In this document: positions 25,501-36,600 of the stretch, in pieces | Layout: every line of letters begins with the position of its first letter | Position numbering within the stretch: position 1 is the first letter of the stretch | Assembly: GCF_037392515.1 (NCBI RefSeq) | Contig: NC_090285.1 | Location: 2,917,501-2,981,500 of the forward strand | Source of the DNA: Haliotis asinina | Lineage: Eukaryota; Mollusca; Gastropoda; Lepetellida; Haliotidae | Direction of reading: 5' to 3' | DNA: 64,000 nucleotides | Translations under genes and position numbers: made by a program | Notes under the pieces: generated by a model | The model's input: the letters and a program-made list of their open reading frames with translations, nothing else | Told to the model about the DNA's origin: nothing | Databases searched by the model: none

Positions 25501-25970
25501 CACAGGTATGACTGACCTCAGCTGGATCCGTCTTAGCCGTATGTATCTCAGTACATACTTCAACTACAGTAGACCTGTTCTCCTTACATGTTGCAACTGG
25601 AGCAACTTTGTCCTCAGAACTACATTTTACAGCTGCAACTACTTTGTCCTCTGTACAACTTGCTACAGTGTCAACAGCTGCAGAAGCATCGAGCTATTGC
25701 ACATTATCATTGTCTAATAAAACATTAATCACTGACTGAGATTTTGTCGTTTTGTTTACCAGTGGAAGAAGACCAACGGTGCTGACGGGAGTCAAAGAAG
25801 AATTCCAGCGTGTATAGAGGCTCAAACACTGATCAAGTGAAAAAGCCTCAGTCGTGTGAGGTTGCCGCATTTCTCAGGTGCTGCTGGTTTTCTTACTGTG
25901 TAGGTGGCAGTCTCAAGACACATTTTCAGGGGTTGAAGGAAAGCAATATTTCTAATCCTTGAAAAGCTTA
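22541..25970. other. No gene recognised downstream of BTBD10
   Basis: AT-rich sequence, perhaps partly a long BTBD10 3' UTR. It contains the minisatellite at 24255-24545 and AATAAA hexamers at 24021 and about 25715. 25450-25720 has short open frames on both strands with repeated TTTGTCCTC motifs but matches no family I know. Confidence 0.4.
24255..24545. repeat. Degenerate tandem repeat of TGTTAATGAA ... GTGGAATAACA units
   Basis: About six units of 45-60 bp alternate AACACAGCTGTGTTAATGAA with CTGTGGAATAACATTGT; spacing is irregular. Confidence 0.75.
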
Positions 25971-26439
25971 GTATACTTTACTTTGATGAAGGCAAAAACT
26001 TGCAGTATGAGTGGAATACAATAAGTCGTGAATATCAGCTATGATGGAATGTATGCTCATCATGACTACGGCACCACTCTTGGTGTTTCGCAGTTTCAGA
26101 AACAGTGATTGTTGTGAAGCACCACTGGCGACCTTATCAGTATCTGTTCTGCTTACCCTTGGGCAGAAGAGATCAGACAGTCGCCTCGTACGGGCAATCA
26201 AGCGTCGAATTCCCAACATCGGAATTCTTTTCCATGGGATGCCCGCGTCAATCCCTCACATGTTGAACATATCGGAGTTTAAACTTGACGTCCATGCTGG
26301 TCTCCAAGAGGTTCCATGGGGATACTTCCTGCGATGGTGTGCTGCGAACATCTGTGAATACTGGTGTACGTACTGTCAAGAGGGGTAATTTTGAAAATGT
26401 AGCATGACGGCGCAATCCAGTTCTTCTTGTTCAAGTTGT

Positions 26440-27075
26440 TGATTGCGCTGACTACTGAGTGCCCCTGGTAGTGTGATCTAAAGAAAAGCAACCCCACAAC
26501 ATCACTGAGCAACCGCCAAAGGGTCCAGCTGCATGCAATAATCTCCTGATCATGTTCCTTAGTTCCATCCGCGACAACGACCAGAATAGAATTCTAGAAT
26601 ACAGCGGCTTTGTCAGACCAATGAACCTTGAGCATTGTCCTCAAGGTCTGTGAGACCAGCAGCCCGGAAACTCCTACCAATGGTTCTGGTGGAGAGTAGG
26701 ACCGTGTCGTCGTACAGCATGTGTCATTAGACGTATTGCCAGACGTTTTAGTATTCGGTCATCACGGTTATTGGTCGTCCTTGATCTTCCAGGTTTAGGC
26801 AACTCGGTACATCACCGTAAATTCCTCACAAGTCGTCTAATAACTGCGCTGGCGAAACTCAGCACCGACGTTGCTAAAGGATATCCCTATCATGCATGGA
26901 AACGACAAAATGGTTACTGTTTAGTACTGGGTTTCTTTATAACAGTTCCGACAACTGTATCGAAGATACTGGAATTAAGGAATTTCTACCCCCATACGCT
27001 TGGCACCTTGGCAACATGTCAACATATCATTCGTAGATGTTCATTATCCTCTGGAATGGTCGTCTGTTTCGACGA
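26440..27075 (-). mobile_element. Tc1/mariner-like transposase remnant on the - strand
   Basis: Read on the - strand from about 27070 towards 26440, broken frames give LPKPGRSRTTNNRDDR (the Tc1 helix-turn-helix hinge, GRPR-like) near 26800 and CSVMLWGCFSLDHT near 26500, the block before the second catalytic Asp. Similarity beyond 26440 is unclear. Several stops are present and I saw no terminal repeats. Confidence 0.5.
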
Positions 27076-27099
27076 ACGTATCACATTAGCCTTGGGTTG

Positions 27100-27830
27100 A
27101 GGTGGTGCTAAATATATTAATGCGTATCTGTATGTTATTAGAAGTGTGTCCACGACAGTGTCACAACATAGTCCTTAATATGTATGGTACAGTGTCGTCA
27201 ATACCTTGACAGAAATGGCCAGTAAAGTCGGACACATCATCAAGTGTTGTAAAACTAATTTAAAGCACAATGCCGTGGTAGCGTCCGTACAATGTCGGTT
27301 ACAGTCAGTTCACTGACGAGTATAGAGTCAACACAGTGTCAGTACAGTGCTGGTTACGGTCAGTTCGGTGCCAATACCAGGTCAGTGTCGGTTTCAGTGT
27401 CAGAACAGTACCAGGGCAGTGTCGATAACAGGACATCGTGGGGCACAGTTTGTGAACAGAACTGGAGACGGGCGTGGCCGGACGGCTGAGTGGAGTATTG
27501 TGTATTGTGGAGGGGTGGTCCCATACTGGAGAGAGCTCCTCTGCTGTGATTTATGACTCAGCGTGGCATGTTTATTGAAAGAATGTTTCCCTGTTACTCT
27601 TTGTAAATAGTTTACATTATCTACCCTTGACACATGCCGGATGCCAGTTTTCAACACCCACACTAGTGACATCCAGCAGGTAGCGTGACTAGGTCATCGG
27701 GCTCGAGGACTGAGGATCGGGTGGCTTGACCATGTGGTTCTGTGAGTCATTGTACCCCGATGTGCATCACTCTATCAACCACTGGGCTGACCAGCCCGGT
27801 GACGACTATATCAACAATCGAAGCGAGAAC
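27100..27830. other. No gene recognised; CAGTGTC-rich low complexity at 27150-27430
   Basis: Short irregular repeats of CAGTGTC(A/G) and CAGTACAG make 27150-27430 look like a decayed simple repeat. The rest is featureless. Confidence 0.45.
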
Positions 27831-28045
27831 ATGAATGGTTGGTTTCGGTCTGTGAATAATGAAGTCCGAAACAGATAAGCCAGTGATCAACAGCATGAGC
27901 ATCGATCAACGAAATCGGGATACGATGACATGTGACGTGTCTACCAAGTCAGCGAGGTGACCACCTCATCCCTTTAGTCACCTCTTACACCATGCATGGG
28001 TTACAGAAGACAGTTCTATCCCGAGTTCTTCACGGGTAGCAAGTA
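27830..28045 (-). mobile_element. SINE-like repeat, GTAAGAGGCGACTAACGGGA family, - strand
   Basis: In reverse complement this matches the 21085 copy: CCCGTGAAGAACTCGGGATA, AACCCATGCATGG, GTAAGAGGTGACTAAAGGGA and GTTGATCACTGGCTT. Moderately diverged. Confidence 0.6.
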
Positions 28046-28445
28046 CAAGGATACGGTATACACTTGAACACCGTATCGCATAAAATAGAGCCCCAAACAG
28101 AAGTTTGATGCCTACATCAAGTACCTGACCACCGAATATGCATGGTTCTCAGGCAATATCACATACATGTGAAGAATCAGTGCCCAGAAAGGAATGAGTG
28201 AAGAGTGAATTCTCAAGTGTATACTTTCATTACACTGGTACTGTATGCATTTAGTGACGTAGCTGCTCTCGGAGACCATAACATGGGCTGCTGTGGGACA
28301 ACCCCTACGCTTACTTAGTAGAATTATTTATAATTTTAGTGTACTGACGACATTGTTGTTTACAGGGGGGACACCCTGAAATGTACTACATACATTGTAC
28401 CTATGTGGTGTCAACCAAAGAACTGTCTCCTCGTTTCTGTCAGGG

Positions 28446-28620
28446 GCGGTCTACTGGTCTAGTGGTCTAGTCTAGTGGTTACAGTGTTCGCTCGTCACAC
28501 CGAGGGCCCATGTTCGGTTCCCCACATGGGAACAATTTGTGAAGCCAACTGCTGGTGACCGCCACCGTGATATTACTGGAATATTGCTGAAAGCGGTGTA
28601 AACCATACTCCTACACACCT
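28446..28620 (+). mobile_element. tRNA-type SINE with GTGATATTGCTGGAATATTG core
   Basis: The head contains TCTAGTGGTTACAGTGTTCG ... CCATGTTCGGTTCCCCACAT (tRNA-like box A/box B), then CCACCGTGATATTACTGGAA, TATTGCTGAAAGCGGTGTAA and an ACCATACTC tail. Other copies or fragments lie at 29634, 41505, 45695, 53480 and 62935. The family is familiar from abalone loci (from memory). Confidence 0.75.
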
Positions 28621-28819
28621 TTCTGTTAATGCATTTGCATGCAAAATCCAGTAACAGGAAACAAGGAAAGAGTTTATTTACTCCCTGCACATGTTTTAGA
28701 ACAAATGACAATGTTAAACAATAAGACTTCTGCCACAACTAAATTGTTATGACTCACCGTTTGTTCGGAATGACTGTTAAGAACAGCCCAACAACGGTGA
28801 GTGGACGGGTCGACAAGGG

Positions 28820-28865
28820 CGATTTCTTTCTTTCTTTCTTTTTTATTTATTTTATTTATTTATGT
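28820..28865. repeat. (TTTC)n/(TTTA)n microsatellite
   Basis: TTTCTTTCTTTC passes into TTTATTTATTT. Confidence 0.9.
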
Positions 28866-29633
28866 TTTTGACGATTTGAAATATCTATCATCAACAGGAT
28901 TGGTGGACAACACATAGTCTCCTTTATGAGTGTATATGAGTACCACAGGGCGCTTGTTTGTTAGTATTTCTTATATTACTTATTGCTGCATATAATGAAA
29001 CACAATAGGAATAAGGTGGGCTATGCTGTATACAATACCTGACACCGCTCTACATCCACTGAGGCGCGGAATGTACCCATCCCTGGTGTATCGAACTAGG
29101 GCGACGTGGAATAAACTCAAGTGGTGGTTCAAGAAGCCACAAATCATCTGAAGGATCGAGCCCGGGCAAGGTTGACCATAACACTCCAGAAAGTGTCAGT
29201 GGGCGGAGGTGTACAGCCATTATGGCTTGAGCATACCTTCTTGCTTTTAGTTTGTTATATATTAGTTTCACCTTGTAGTACCGCACACGAGGTATAGCGA
29301 ACTAGGGACGAGTCTTCTGTGGGTGTGAAACAGTCTCTTTCGGCGATAGGTGGCTACCAGTTCTACATCTGTCTGTTGTCTCTCGGGGTAAGTGTTCCTA
29401 CCTAACATTAGGTCCCTCTAATCCCGACCCCCTTTAACCGACAGTCGGCTTTATCTGACGCTATTGTTGGTAGCAAATCGAATGAATTTAGTTTCAATTA
29501 TTTAGTCCGACATCTTCGTTAAGCCGACAATTTGCCGTGTAATGATGATGTCGGATGAACGACTTGACTGTAAATTAATCCTCTGTTCGATTCGCATTGT
29601 TGGTATTTAAAAGATATTGTCCTGATTTGAGTT
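28866..29633. other. No gene recognised
   Basis: Featureless non-coding sequence on both strands. Confidence 0.45.
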
Positions 29634-29745
29634 AAGTTTTACGCCGCTTTTAGTAACATTCGCACATTGTACCCATGTTTGGATTTGACCCGGGTCTTCG
29701 GTGTAACGAGCAAGTGGTTCAATCCCACCGCCCCACTCCTGTCGT
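29634..29745 (-). mobile_element. tRNA-type SINE fragment, - strand
   Basis: TTTTACGCCGCTTTTAGTAA, CACATTGTACCCATGT and GACCCGGGTCTTCGGTGTAA match the SINE of 28446 in reverse orientation. The middle segment is missing. Confidence 0.65.
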
Positions 29746-30339
29746 GAGCCGTCGACGCTGGCCTCGCTGCAATTGAATAAATGCTCCTGCTGTCGATCAC
29801 TGGTCTATTCTGTCTGTTGATCTGTATGTTTATCTTTCACAACAAAACTGGTGCCAGCTGGTGTTTGGGGTATGTTCACTCATTGTACCTGGGTGAGTAA
29901 GTTGGGTAAACACTATGCCAGTGACACGGTGCCAAAACATTGATTACATTTCCTGTTGACTTGGTTCTGTCCTATAGAGCAGCTTAGTGCAATAATCAGT
30001 CCAGAATATTTAGACTATCTCATTTAACTTGATGCATAAACATTAATCATTATGATTCGATACATCTTTAGAAGCACTTGTATATTGCAATATTACGCTC
30101 CTTCTAATCCTTGCACAAAAATCCTCGTTCAGCGTCTTCTGGAATCAGTATGGAATTAACGAAGGGGAAGTCAGTTTGGACCAAAAGGAGAGGAGATTTT
30201 ATGAACATAAATTGTTTGCATGACAGGAGAAACATTCAATTTTGTGTCGGTATTTCCCTGTAATTGTGCATATGAAGCACCTGTGAGACAGCTTCTGGAT
30301 CACCACCACAGTCAGTGTTACTATAATGGCGCTACTTTG

Positions 30340-31230
30340 CTACTGGCCGTACTGTGTGGACATGTTGTGTGAACAGCTACATCGGACCCAATCCCTCGTA
30401 CCAAGATATGTGGCTTTCCCAAAAGATGATGACCTTGAATAGGTAATTATGGGATTTGAATACGCTTGGGGCTGCCCCAATTGTGGAGGAGCAATAGATA
30501 GTACCCACATCCCAATCCCTGTACCTGTTGCTTATAGTGATTACCTCAACCAAAAAGGTTGGTACTCCATTATTCTACAATCAACATGTGACTACAAATA
30601 CATGATCACAGATATCAACGTGGGTTAGCCAGATCGTATGCACGATGCACGTGTATTTGGGAAGTATTCTTTAAAGTAGAAACCAACGATTATTTTTCCT
30701 CTCGACCAAAGGCACTCTGCTGCCAGGATACAGTGATAACTCTGTCCATCATTCTATTGGGAGATGCCGCATTTTCGTTGATGACCTGGCTAGGGAACAC
30801 TTACACTAGTGTCCCGCAGGAGCTCAGTGATTATTTAACTCCAGGTATAGCAGGGCAAGGATGACCCCTGAGAATGCCTTTAGTCGTCTTAAGGGATGAG
30901 GGCGTCGCATCCAGAAGAGACTGGACATCGACGTCGAGTTTGTCAGCACATGGTCACTACATGCGTGGTGCTCCATAATCTTTGTCAAATGACACATCGA
31001 CGTCGAGTTTGTCAGCACATGGTCACTACATGCGTGGTGCTCCACAATCTTCGTCAAATGACACATCGACGTCGAGTTTGTCAGCACATGGTCACTACAT
31101 GCTGCGGAATGAGACACGAGAGGTTTGTAGACATGGTGACAGATGCTGACTACGGTTATGACGGTGGTGACGATGACGTTGTACCAACAGCAAACAGCCT
31201 TAGAAATGATCCGGCAACGTCTTTGTAAAT
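30340..31230 (+). mobile_element. PIF/Harbinger transposase remnant with an in-frame 69-bp triplication
   Basis: The + strand shows HARBI1-like blocks: CPNCGGAIDSTHIPIPVPV (first Asp) near 30480, LNQKGWYSIILQSTCDYKY near 30550, PDRMHDARVFGKYS (second Asp) near 30630, and RARMTPENAFSRLKG (Glu) near 30855. Stops occur, for example one inside the VGxP motif near 30628, and there are frameshifts, so it is not functional. From 30925 a 69-bp unit (ACATCGACGTCGAGTTTGTC...) is repeated about 2.6 times, starting at 30925, 30994 and 31063. Terminal repeats not found. Confidence 0.75.
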
Positions 31231-31599
31231 GCATAAAGAAGTATGTGTAGATGGAAGTTATTTCTATATGACTCTTCATACAGTATTTTCAGTACTCTTA
31301 GGAAGCTCGTTTACACTTTGAAGTACACTTATGGCCATTTTATGTTGCAGTGTACACTATTTGAGCATTAAAAGAATACTTCAGAGAATTTTTGCGTTTT
31401 ATTCCACACCAAACATAAGAAAATGTTTTAACCATGGGTGAAAACAACAGATAGAACTGCACTTGTAAAAGGAAAGAATGTGAAAGAAGTGATATTAGAA
31501 TATTAAAATTATGAAGAGGTCTGAAACCAACAGAAACACTGTAACATAATTCTGGAAGTCTGACAATGCACTCTGAAAAAAACTAACGGTGCGCTCTTA

Positions 31600-32120
31600 T
31601 CAACAAACACTAAAATATACCTTTAAAAGGAAATATTGTATTGTAATTGGCACATTGTTATCCGTAACCCTGAAAGAAAAACATCATTCTTTTGAATTAT
31701 AAACTGGTACTTGGAATACAATAGAAATGCCCGCATTTTCAGCCAGTATTCACGTGGCATAATAAGAACTGCCACTTTCACCACATGACAGAGAAGAGTA
31801 GCTGTAGCTTGGTGGACATGCATGATTACAGTCGCTACTGCCTGGTTACATGTTGTTTTGTGCCATGAAAAGATTGCTGCCCATTGATTCTACCAAGGGA
31901 TCACTTCCATCATGCGGAACTGGTGCTGGCGCGGCGCGCTTGTCGCTTCTTCTCACACTTGTGTTCACGTTCCTCACGCTTCTGACGTACTTCCGACTAC
32001 AGCTTAGCTATATCATCATTTTCACTGTCATATGGAGGACCAAATGTGTTGTCGACAACGACGCTGGAGACATCGGCCATTTCATCCATCTTCCTTGTCA
32101 CTGTTCATGGCATCCTCCTG
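31600..32120 (-). mobile_element. Possible second-protein remnant of the 30-kb Harbinger copy
   Basis: On the - strand, short frames read DSENDDIAKL and then a Lys/Arg/Glu-rich stretch (REEREHKCEKKRQARRAST). The convergent layout with the transposase mirrors the Harbinger element at 46076. The similarity is compositional and I cannot name a domain. Confidence 0.25.
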
Positions 32121-32339
32121 CTGTGTGTTTACTTCTTCCTGAAAGTTTCGTGTAAAATGTACCCAAATGTTTACCTTTACCGCTTGTTTTCTGTTGTTTC
32201 TTATGCGCTCTGATTGAGTTCTTAAATGTATGCATTCGAATTGTGCGTTGATGATTAGATTTCCCAAAGCCACTTCTGTTCATCTCTTTGAGACCACTGT
32301 GTAGACTGATCACGTATTTTTTTGCTTTTGTTTTTTGTT

Positions 32340-32405
32340 GTTAGGGGGAGGGAGTTGTTTGTTTGTCTGTTTGTTTGTTTGCTTGCTTGTTTGCTTGTTT
32401 GTATT
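32340..32405. repeat. (GTTT)n/(GCTT)n microsatellite
   Basis: GTTTGTTTGTCTGTTTGTTT passes into GCTTGTTTGCTTG. Confidence 0.9.
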
Positions 32406-33386
32406 TATTCTACGGGATAATTTCTACATTCCTTCCATGCCAACAGCAGGCACTCACTTTCCTCATCAGTCTACAATATGTCACGCTATGTTGTCCCTTT
32501 TCAAACCATACTGTTACAAAAAATAAATGCAACTGACTGCAGCCAAGACTACACTCATTTAAACCAGACAGGTCATGTGACGAGCGCAGTTTCATTGAAC
32601 CCAGACAGGTCCTGTGGCTGTATACTGAGCCATTTTACGTAATGTATGAAGATTTTCATGGACGTGATGCCATTATTTTGCTTATAAGAGTAAACAGTGT
32701 GAGATCGTTTATATGACAGCATATACTTGTGGAGTAAAATACTCCAGGAGTAAGTAAATATAATTATATAAGCAAAAATACTCACGTAAGTATATATGTG
32801 CATGTGAAAAGGACTTAGGTTAAAGATATGCTGCTCTCCACAAAATATACAAATCGATGTTATTAAAGTTTAAAATTAAACTTCATTTATGAATACCATT
32901 TTCTTAGGAAAGTAGAAATTGGTATTCAGTATAACCAGAGTTGGTTGTGGTGTCTACTTTCACTTTCACATGAGAAACTTCAGATCGACTAAAATAGGTC
33001 ATTGTCTGAATAGGTTAACGAGACTCGTGTTTTGGCTAGCAAAGTGAATCAGGTTTCAGATGTGTGTCAGCTTCATGCAACGGACGAGGAAAGATATGGT
33101 GCTGACAAACCTGGACACGCATTGGGAGAAAACTGTGGATCTGTGGATCCTGGCGTGCGTAAGGGACGCGACTCTATACAGCTACGTGGGCGTCCCAGTC
33201 ACCATTAACGTGCCAGAATAGCATACTTATCAACGGTTGCCATTCTTCCGTTCTCTGTTATCCGTGTTTAGATGAGTGACAAAGTATGTTTAATATCTGT
33301 AATTCATGAAGTAGAATTATAAATTGTGATTTAACTTTGTATAATATAAAATGATGACATTGCATGCAGTGCCGTGTATGTTTCAG
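32406..33386. promoter_or_regulatory. Upstream flank of CLCA; no exon recognised
   Basis: Contains a small duplication around CAGACAGGTC (32568, 32604). A non-coding first exon and promoter for CLCA are expected here or further upstream because 33387 follows an acceptor. I saw no confident TATA or initiator. Confidence 0.25.
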
Positions 33387-33617
33387 TTGGGTCGTCATGA
33401 TGGCAGGAATGTACACAGCCATGGGGTGGCTCGCCCCACTTCTTCTCCTGCTCCCCCTAGCTTCTGGGTGTGGTCGGGGTGTCATCCACATCAAGGACAA
33501 TGAGTACCGAGGAATGCTTATCGCTATAGAGGAATCGGTGGCCGAGGACTACTTGCTCATAGAGAAATTGCAGAGCATATTCACCAACGCGTCGCAGTAC
33601 CTGTACCAGGTCACACG
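33387..33617 (+). CDS. CLCA: CLCA exon with start codon and signal peptide
   Basis: An acceptor (GTATGTTTCAG) ends at 33386, so a non-coding first exon probably lies upstream. Tandem ATGs at 33397 and 33400 start a signal peptide with the core [16 protein letters not shown]. The mature N-terminus begins near [11 protein letters not shown] and ends at LYQVTR, in phase 2 at CACACG|GTAGGT. The exon's last 20 bases and donor are the seed of the 33-bp array downstream. Confidence 0.9.
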
Positions 33618-36600
33618 GTAGGTGTCTGGTTACCTGTACCAGGTCACACAGTAGGTGTCTGGTTACCTGTACCAAGTCACACAGTAGGTGTCTGGTTGAC
33701 TGTACCAAGTCACACAGTAGGTGTCTGGTTACCTGTACCAAGTCACACAGTAGGTGTCTGGTTACCTGTACCAAGTCACACATGAGGTGTCTGGTTACCT
33801 GTACAGAATCACACAATAGGTCTCTGGGTACTAAGTCACACACTATGTGTCTGGTTACCTGTACACAATTACACAGTAGGTGTCTCGGTACCTGTTCAGA
33901 GTCTCACAGTAAGTGTCTTGGTACCTGTTCAGAGTCTCACAGTAGGTGTCTTGGTACCTGTTCAGAGTCTCACAGTAGGTGTCTCGGTACCTGTTCAGAG
34001 TCTCACAGTAATATTGAAAGTTTTCATGGTAACGTGAACCCGAGGAATTCACTTGCTTCACCGAAGGCTTCAGCAATGCAAGAATGGGCATGCAGTAGGG
34101 ACTTTAATGCACTCCACGGACTGTGAGAAAGTCAAAGTGGTGTCCTGATGCCTGTCCTCATTTTCACTAGTAGGTATCCAGGTACATGCACCGAGTTATT
34201 ACCTGTTTAAACGTGGGACTTGAGTATAGTGACTATCCACTCGTCTGAGAAACACACCAAGATGCGGTGACCTATCCTCAATGGATACGATTTGTACTAC
34301 TTGTATTTGTGTTTCATTTTTCAAGAACCACCTTCAGGTTATCTATTGCAACATATGTCATATTTGGGATTACACTTTCTTAGTAAAGTACAAATTCTAG
34401 TACTTTTTTTCGGTTGAGTCCCATCCGGGATTCGAACCCGCACCCTCAGAGTCAGGCACCTAATCGCCAGCACACAAAGTCAGCCGCCTAGCCCGCTCAG
34501 CCACCGCGACTTCCACATACTCAACCGAAAAAAAGTACTAGAATTTGTACTTTACTAAGAAAGTGTAATCCCAAATATGACATATGTTGCATTTGACCAC
34601 TTTCTAAATGGCATCGTGTAATCATAGCTTTCGGCCGTGGGAGCCGAGCCAATTTACACTCATCAGAGGGGTACACAAAGTACGCAGTCCGACTTTCATT
34701 TTGTCTAAGTCGCGGTGGCCACCGCGACTTCCACTTCCACTGAGCGGGCTAGGCGGCTGACTTTGTGTGCTGGCGATTAGGTGCCTGACTCTGAGGGTGC
34801 GGGTTCGAATCCCGGATGGGACTCAACCGAAAAAAGTACTAGAATTTGTACTTTACTAAGAAAGAGTAATCCCAAATATGACATATGCTGCATTTGACCA
34901 CTTTCTAAATGGCATCGTGTAATCATAGGTTATCTATTGTTTCTGAAGCGTATTAGAACAGAGCGTGCCCTACACACGTCCCGTAAACACACACATGACT
35001 ATTCAACTTCATACACCATCTTTCAGCCAGCGAGCATATTTTAGTGACATCACCATCCTTGTTCCCAAGTCGTGGTCAGACAAGCCTCAGTATGAACCAC
35101 AGACGAAGGAGACTGTAGACAACAGCGACGTTCTTATTGACCACGCAGATGACAGATTCAGCTATGGCAACCGACCTTTCGTAATAAAGACGACACCTTG
35201 CGGCGAGTTGGGGCACTACATGCACCTGACCCCAGCCTATGTCCTGAACGACACAGTTGCAGATCTGTACGGTCCGTACGATAAGGTGAACAGTACTCAT
35301 AGAGGATACATCTAAACGGTGATGCTAATGTCAGTACACAACTGTACTCAATACCCAACTTAGATCAGTGGACTATTGACAATCTGATATGGTGTCTTGC
35401 ATTGCAACGTTTTCACGGTCTTCCGGTGTTCTTTAACATTTTTTAGAAGAATATATCAAATATTTTGCAGCCTCCATTTCGAACATCTTAAATTACGAAC
35501 TTCGTTTATTCACAGACCATTAAGTGGGTTATACCAATGTATGAAGTTCAATAGTGCATTCATTATATATTCATAGGTCATGTTGTGGTGGTTGATAGTG
35601 AAAGGCTAAAACAAACTTCGATTGACGTATGTTCCTACTAGTGGCTGTGTGCCTACTAAAACACGAATCCCTATGTCTGTCTGTCTGTCTTCCTTCCAGG
35701 TCATTATACATGAGTGGGGACATCTGCGATACGGAGTATTTGACGAGTACCCGGATGAAAAGTCTTCGCAGCAGTTTTATGCAGCTAGTAATGGCGAAAT
35801 AGAAGGAATCCGCTGTTCAACGGCGATACGAGGAAAGATATATATTACATCATTTCTATTGTACATGGCATTCGAACATTCTGTTTTCTCAATTCTTATT
35901 CTTCTTTTTTTTTGTTTGGTTGTTATTGTTTTTTGTTTGTTTTTTGTTTTTTGTTGGTTTTTTTTTGTTGTTTGGGGGGGGGGGGTGTTTTGTTTTGGTT
36001 TTTTTTTTTGTTTATTTGGGTTTTTCCATGTCAAATCCATGACAGATTAATCGCAACAACACTAAAGAACCAGGTATTCATCGTATCAATCAGTTAGAAC
36101 AATCTTATCGTACACCGCCACATGACTGAACAAGGTCGGTTGTCAGAAAGAATATTGGCGTCCTTGACTTCTTCTGAATACTATGTGCCATGACCCTGTG
36201 ATATCGTTATGCCTGGTGTCGTCATGCAGGTCGCTTCTATGACGTGGTCAGGCAGACGGAGGGGTGTCAATACCAGAACGGACTTCCGGACAGCAACTGC
36301 CGGTTCCAGCCCTACACAGAAAACATAGGAGGAGAGTATGGCTCCCTGATGTACTCACAGCAACTGCACCATGTGAGTTCTAGCGTTCTATAAATCCGTT
36401 ATTGAGTGTTGTAATTGATGTTATTAATGTGAGAATATTAGAGTAAAAATCTGAAATATACTTCTAAGTGAACGGGGCATTTCAGACTAATCAATATCTG
36501 TAAGTGACCACATAATGAATAGTCTGTCAAGAACTTCAGTTTGTTCAGTTTGAACTCTACTTGAGAAGCAATTTTCATAGGCTCCCCAACGTTCTTTCAT

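Noticed and set aside
25466-25717. Possible small gene near 25.2-25.7 kb on either strand
   Set aside because: Repeated Cys/Thr-rich translation from TTTGTCCTC-type repeats; no family match and stops on the - strand frames.
30824-31279. 151-codon - strand frame with LTNSTSMCHLTK repeats
   Set aside because: Antisense shadow of the transposase and its 69-bp triplication.
33457-33843. 128-codon - strand frame with [10 protein letters not shown] repeats
   Set aside because: Antisense translation of the 33-bp donor-derived array.
34735-34815. tRNA-Leu/Ser-like gene
   Set aside because: Box A and box B are present but the cloverleaf is not evident, and the sequence is the head of a repeated SINE with other copies in the window.
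35836-36050. Extension of CLCA exon 3 into a hydrophobic [11 protein letters not shown]-type segment
   Set aside because: The translation comes from a T/G-rich intronic tract and ends in a stop; CLCA proteins have no membrane span at this point.
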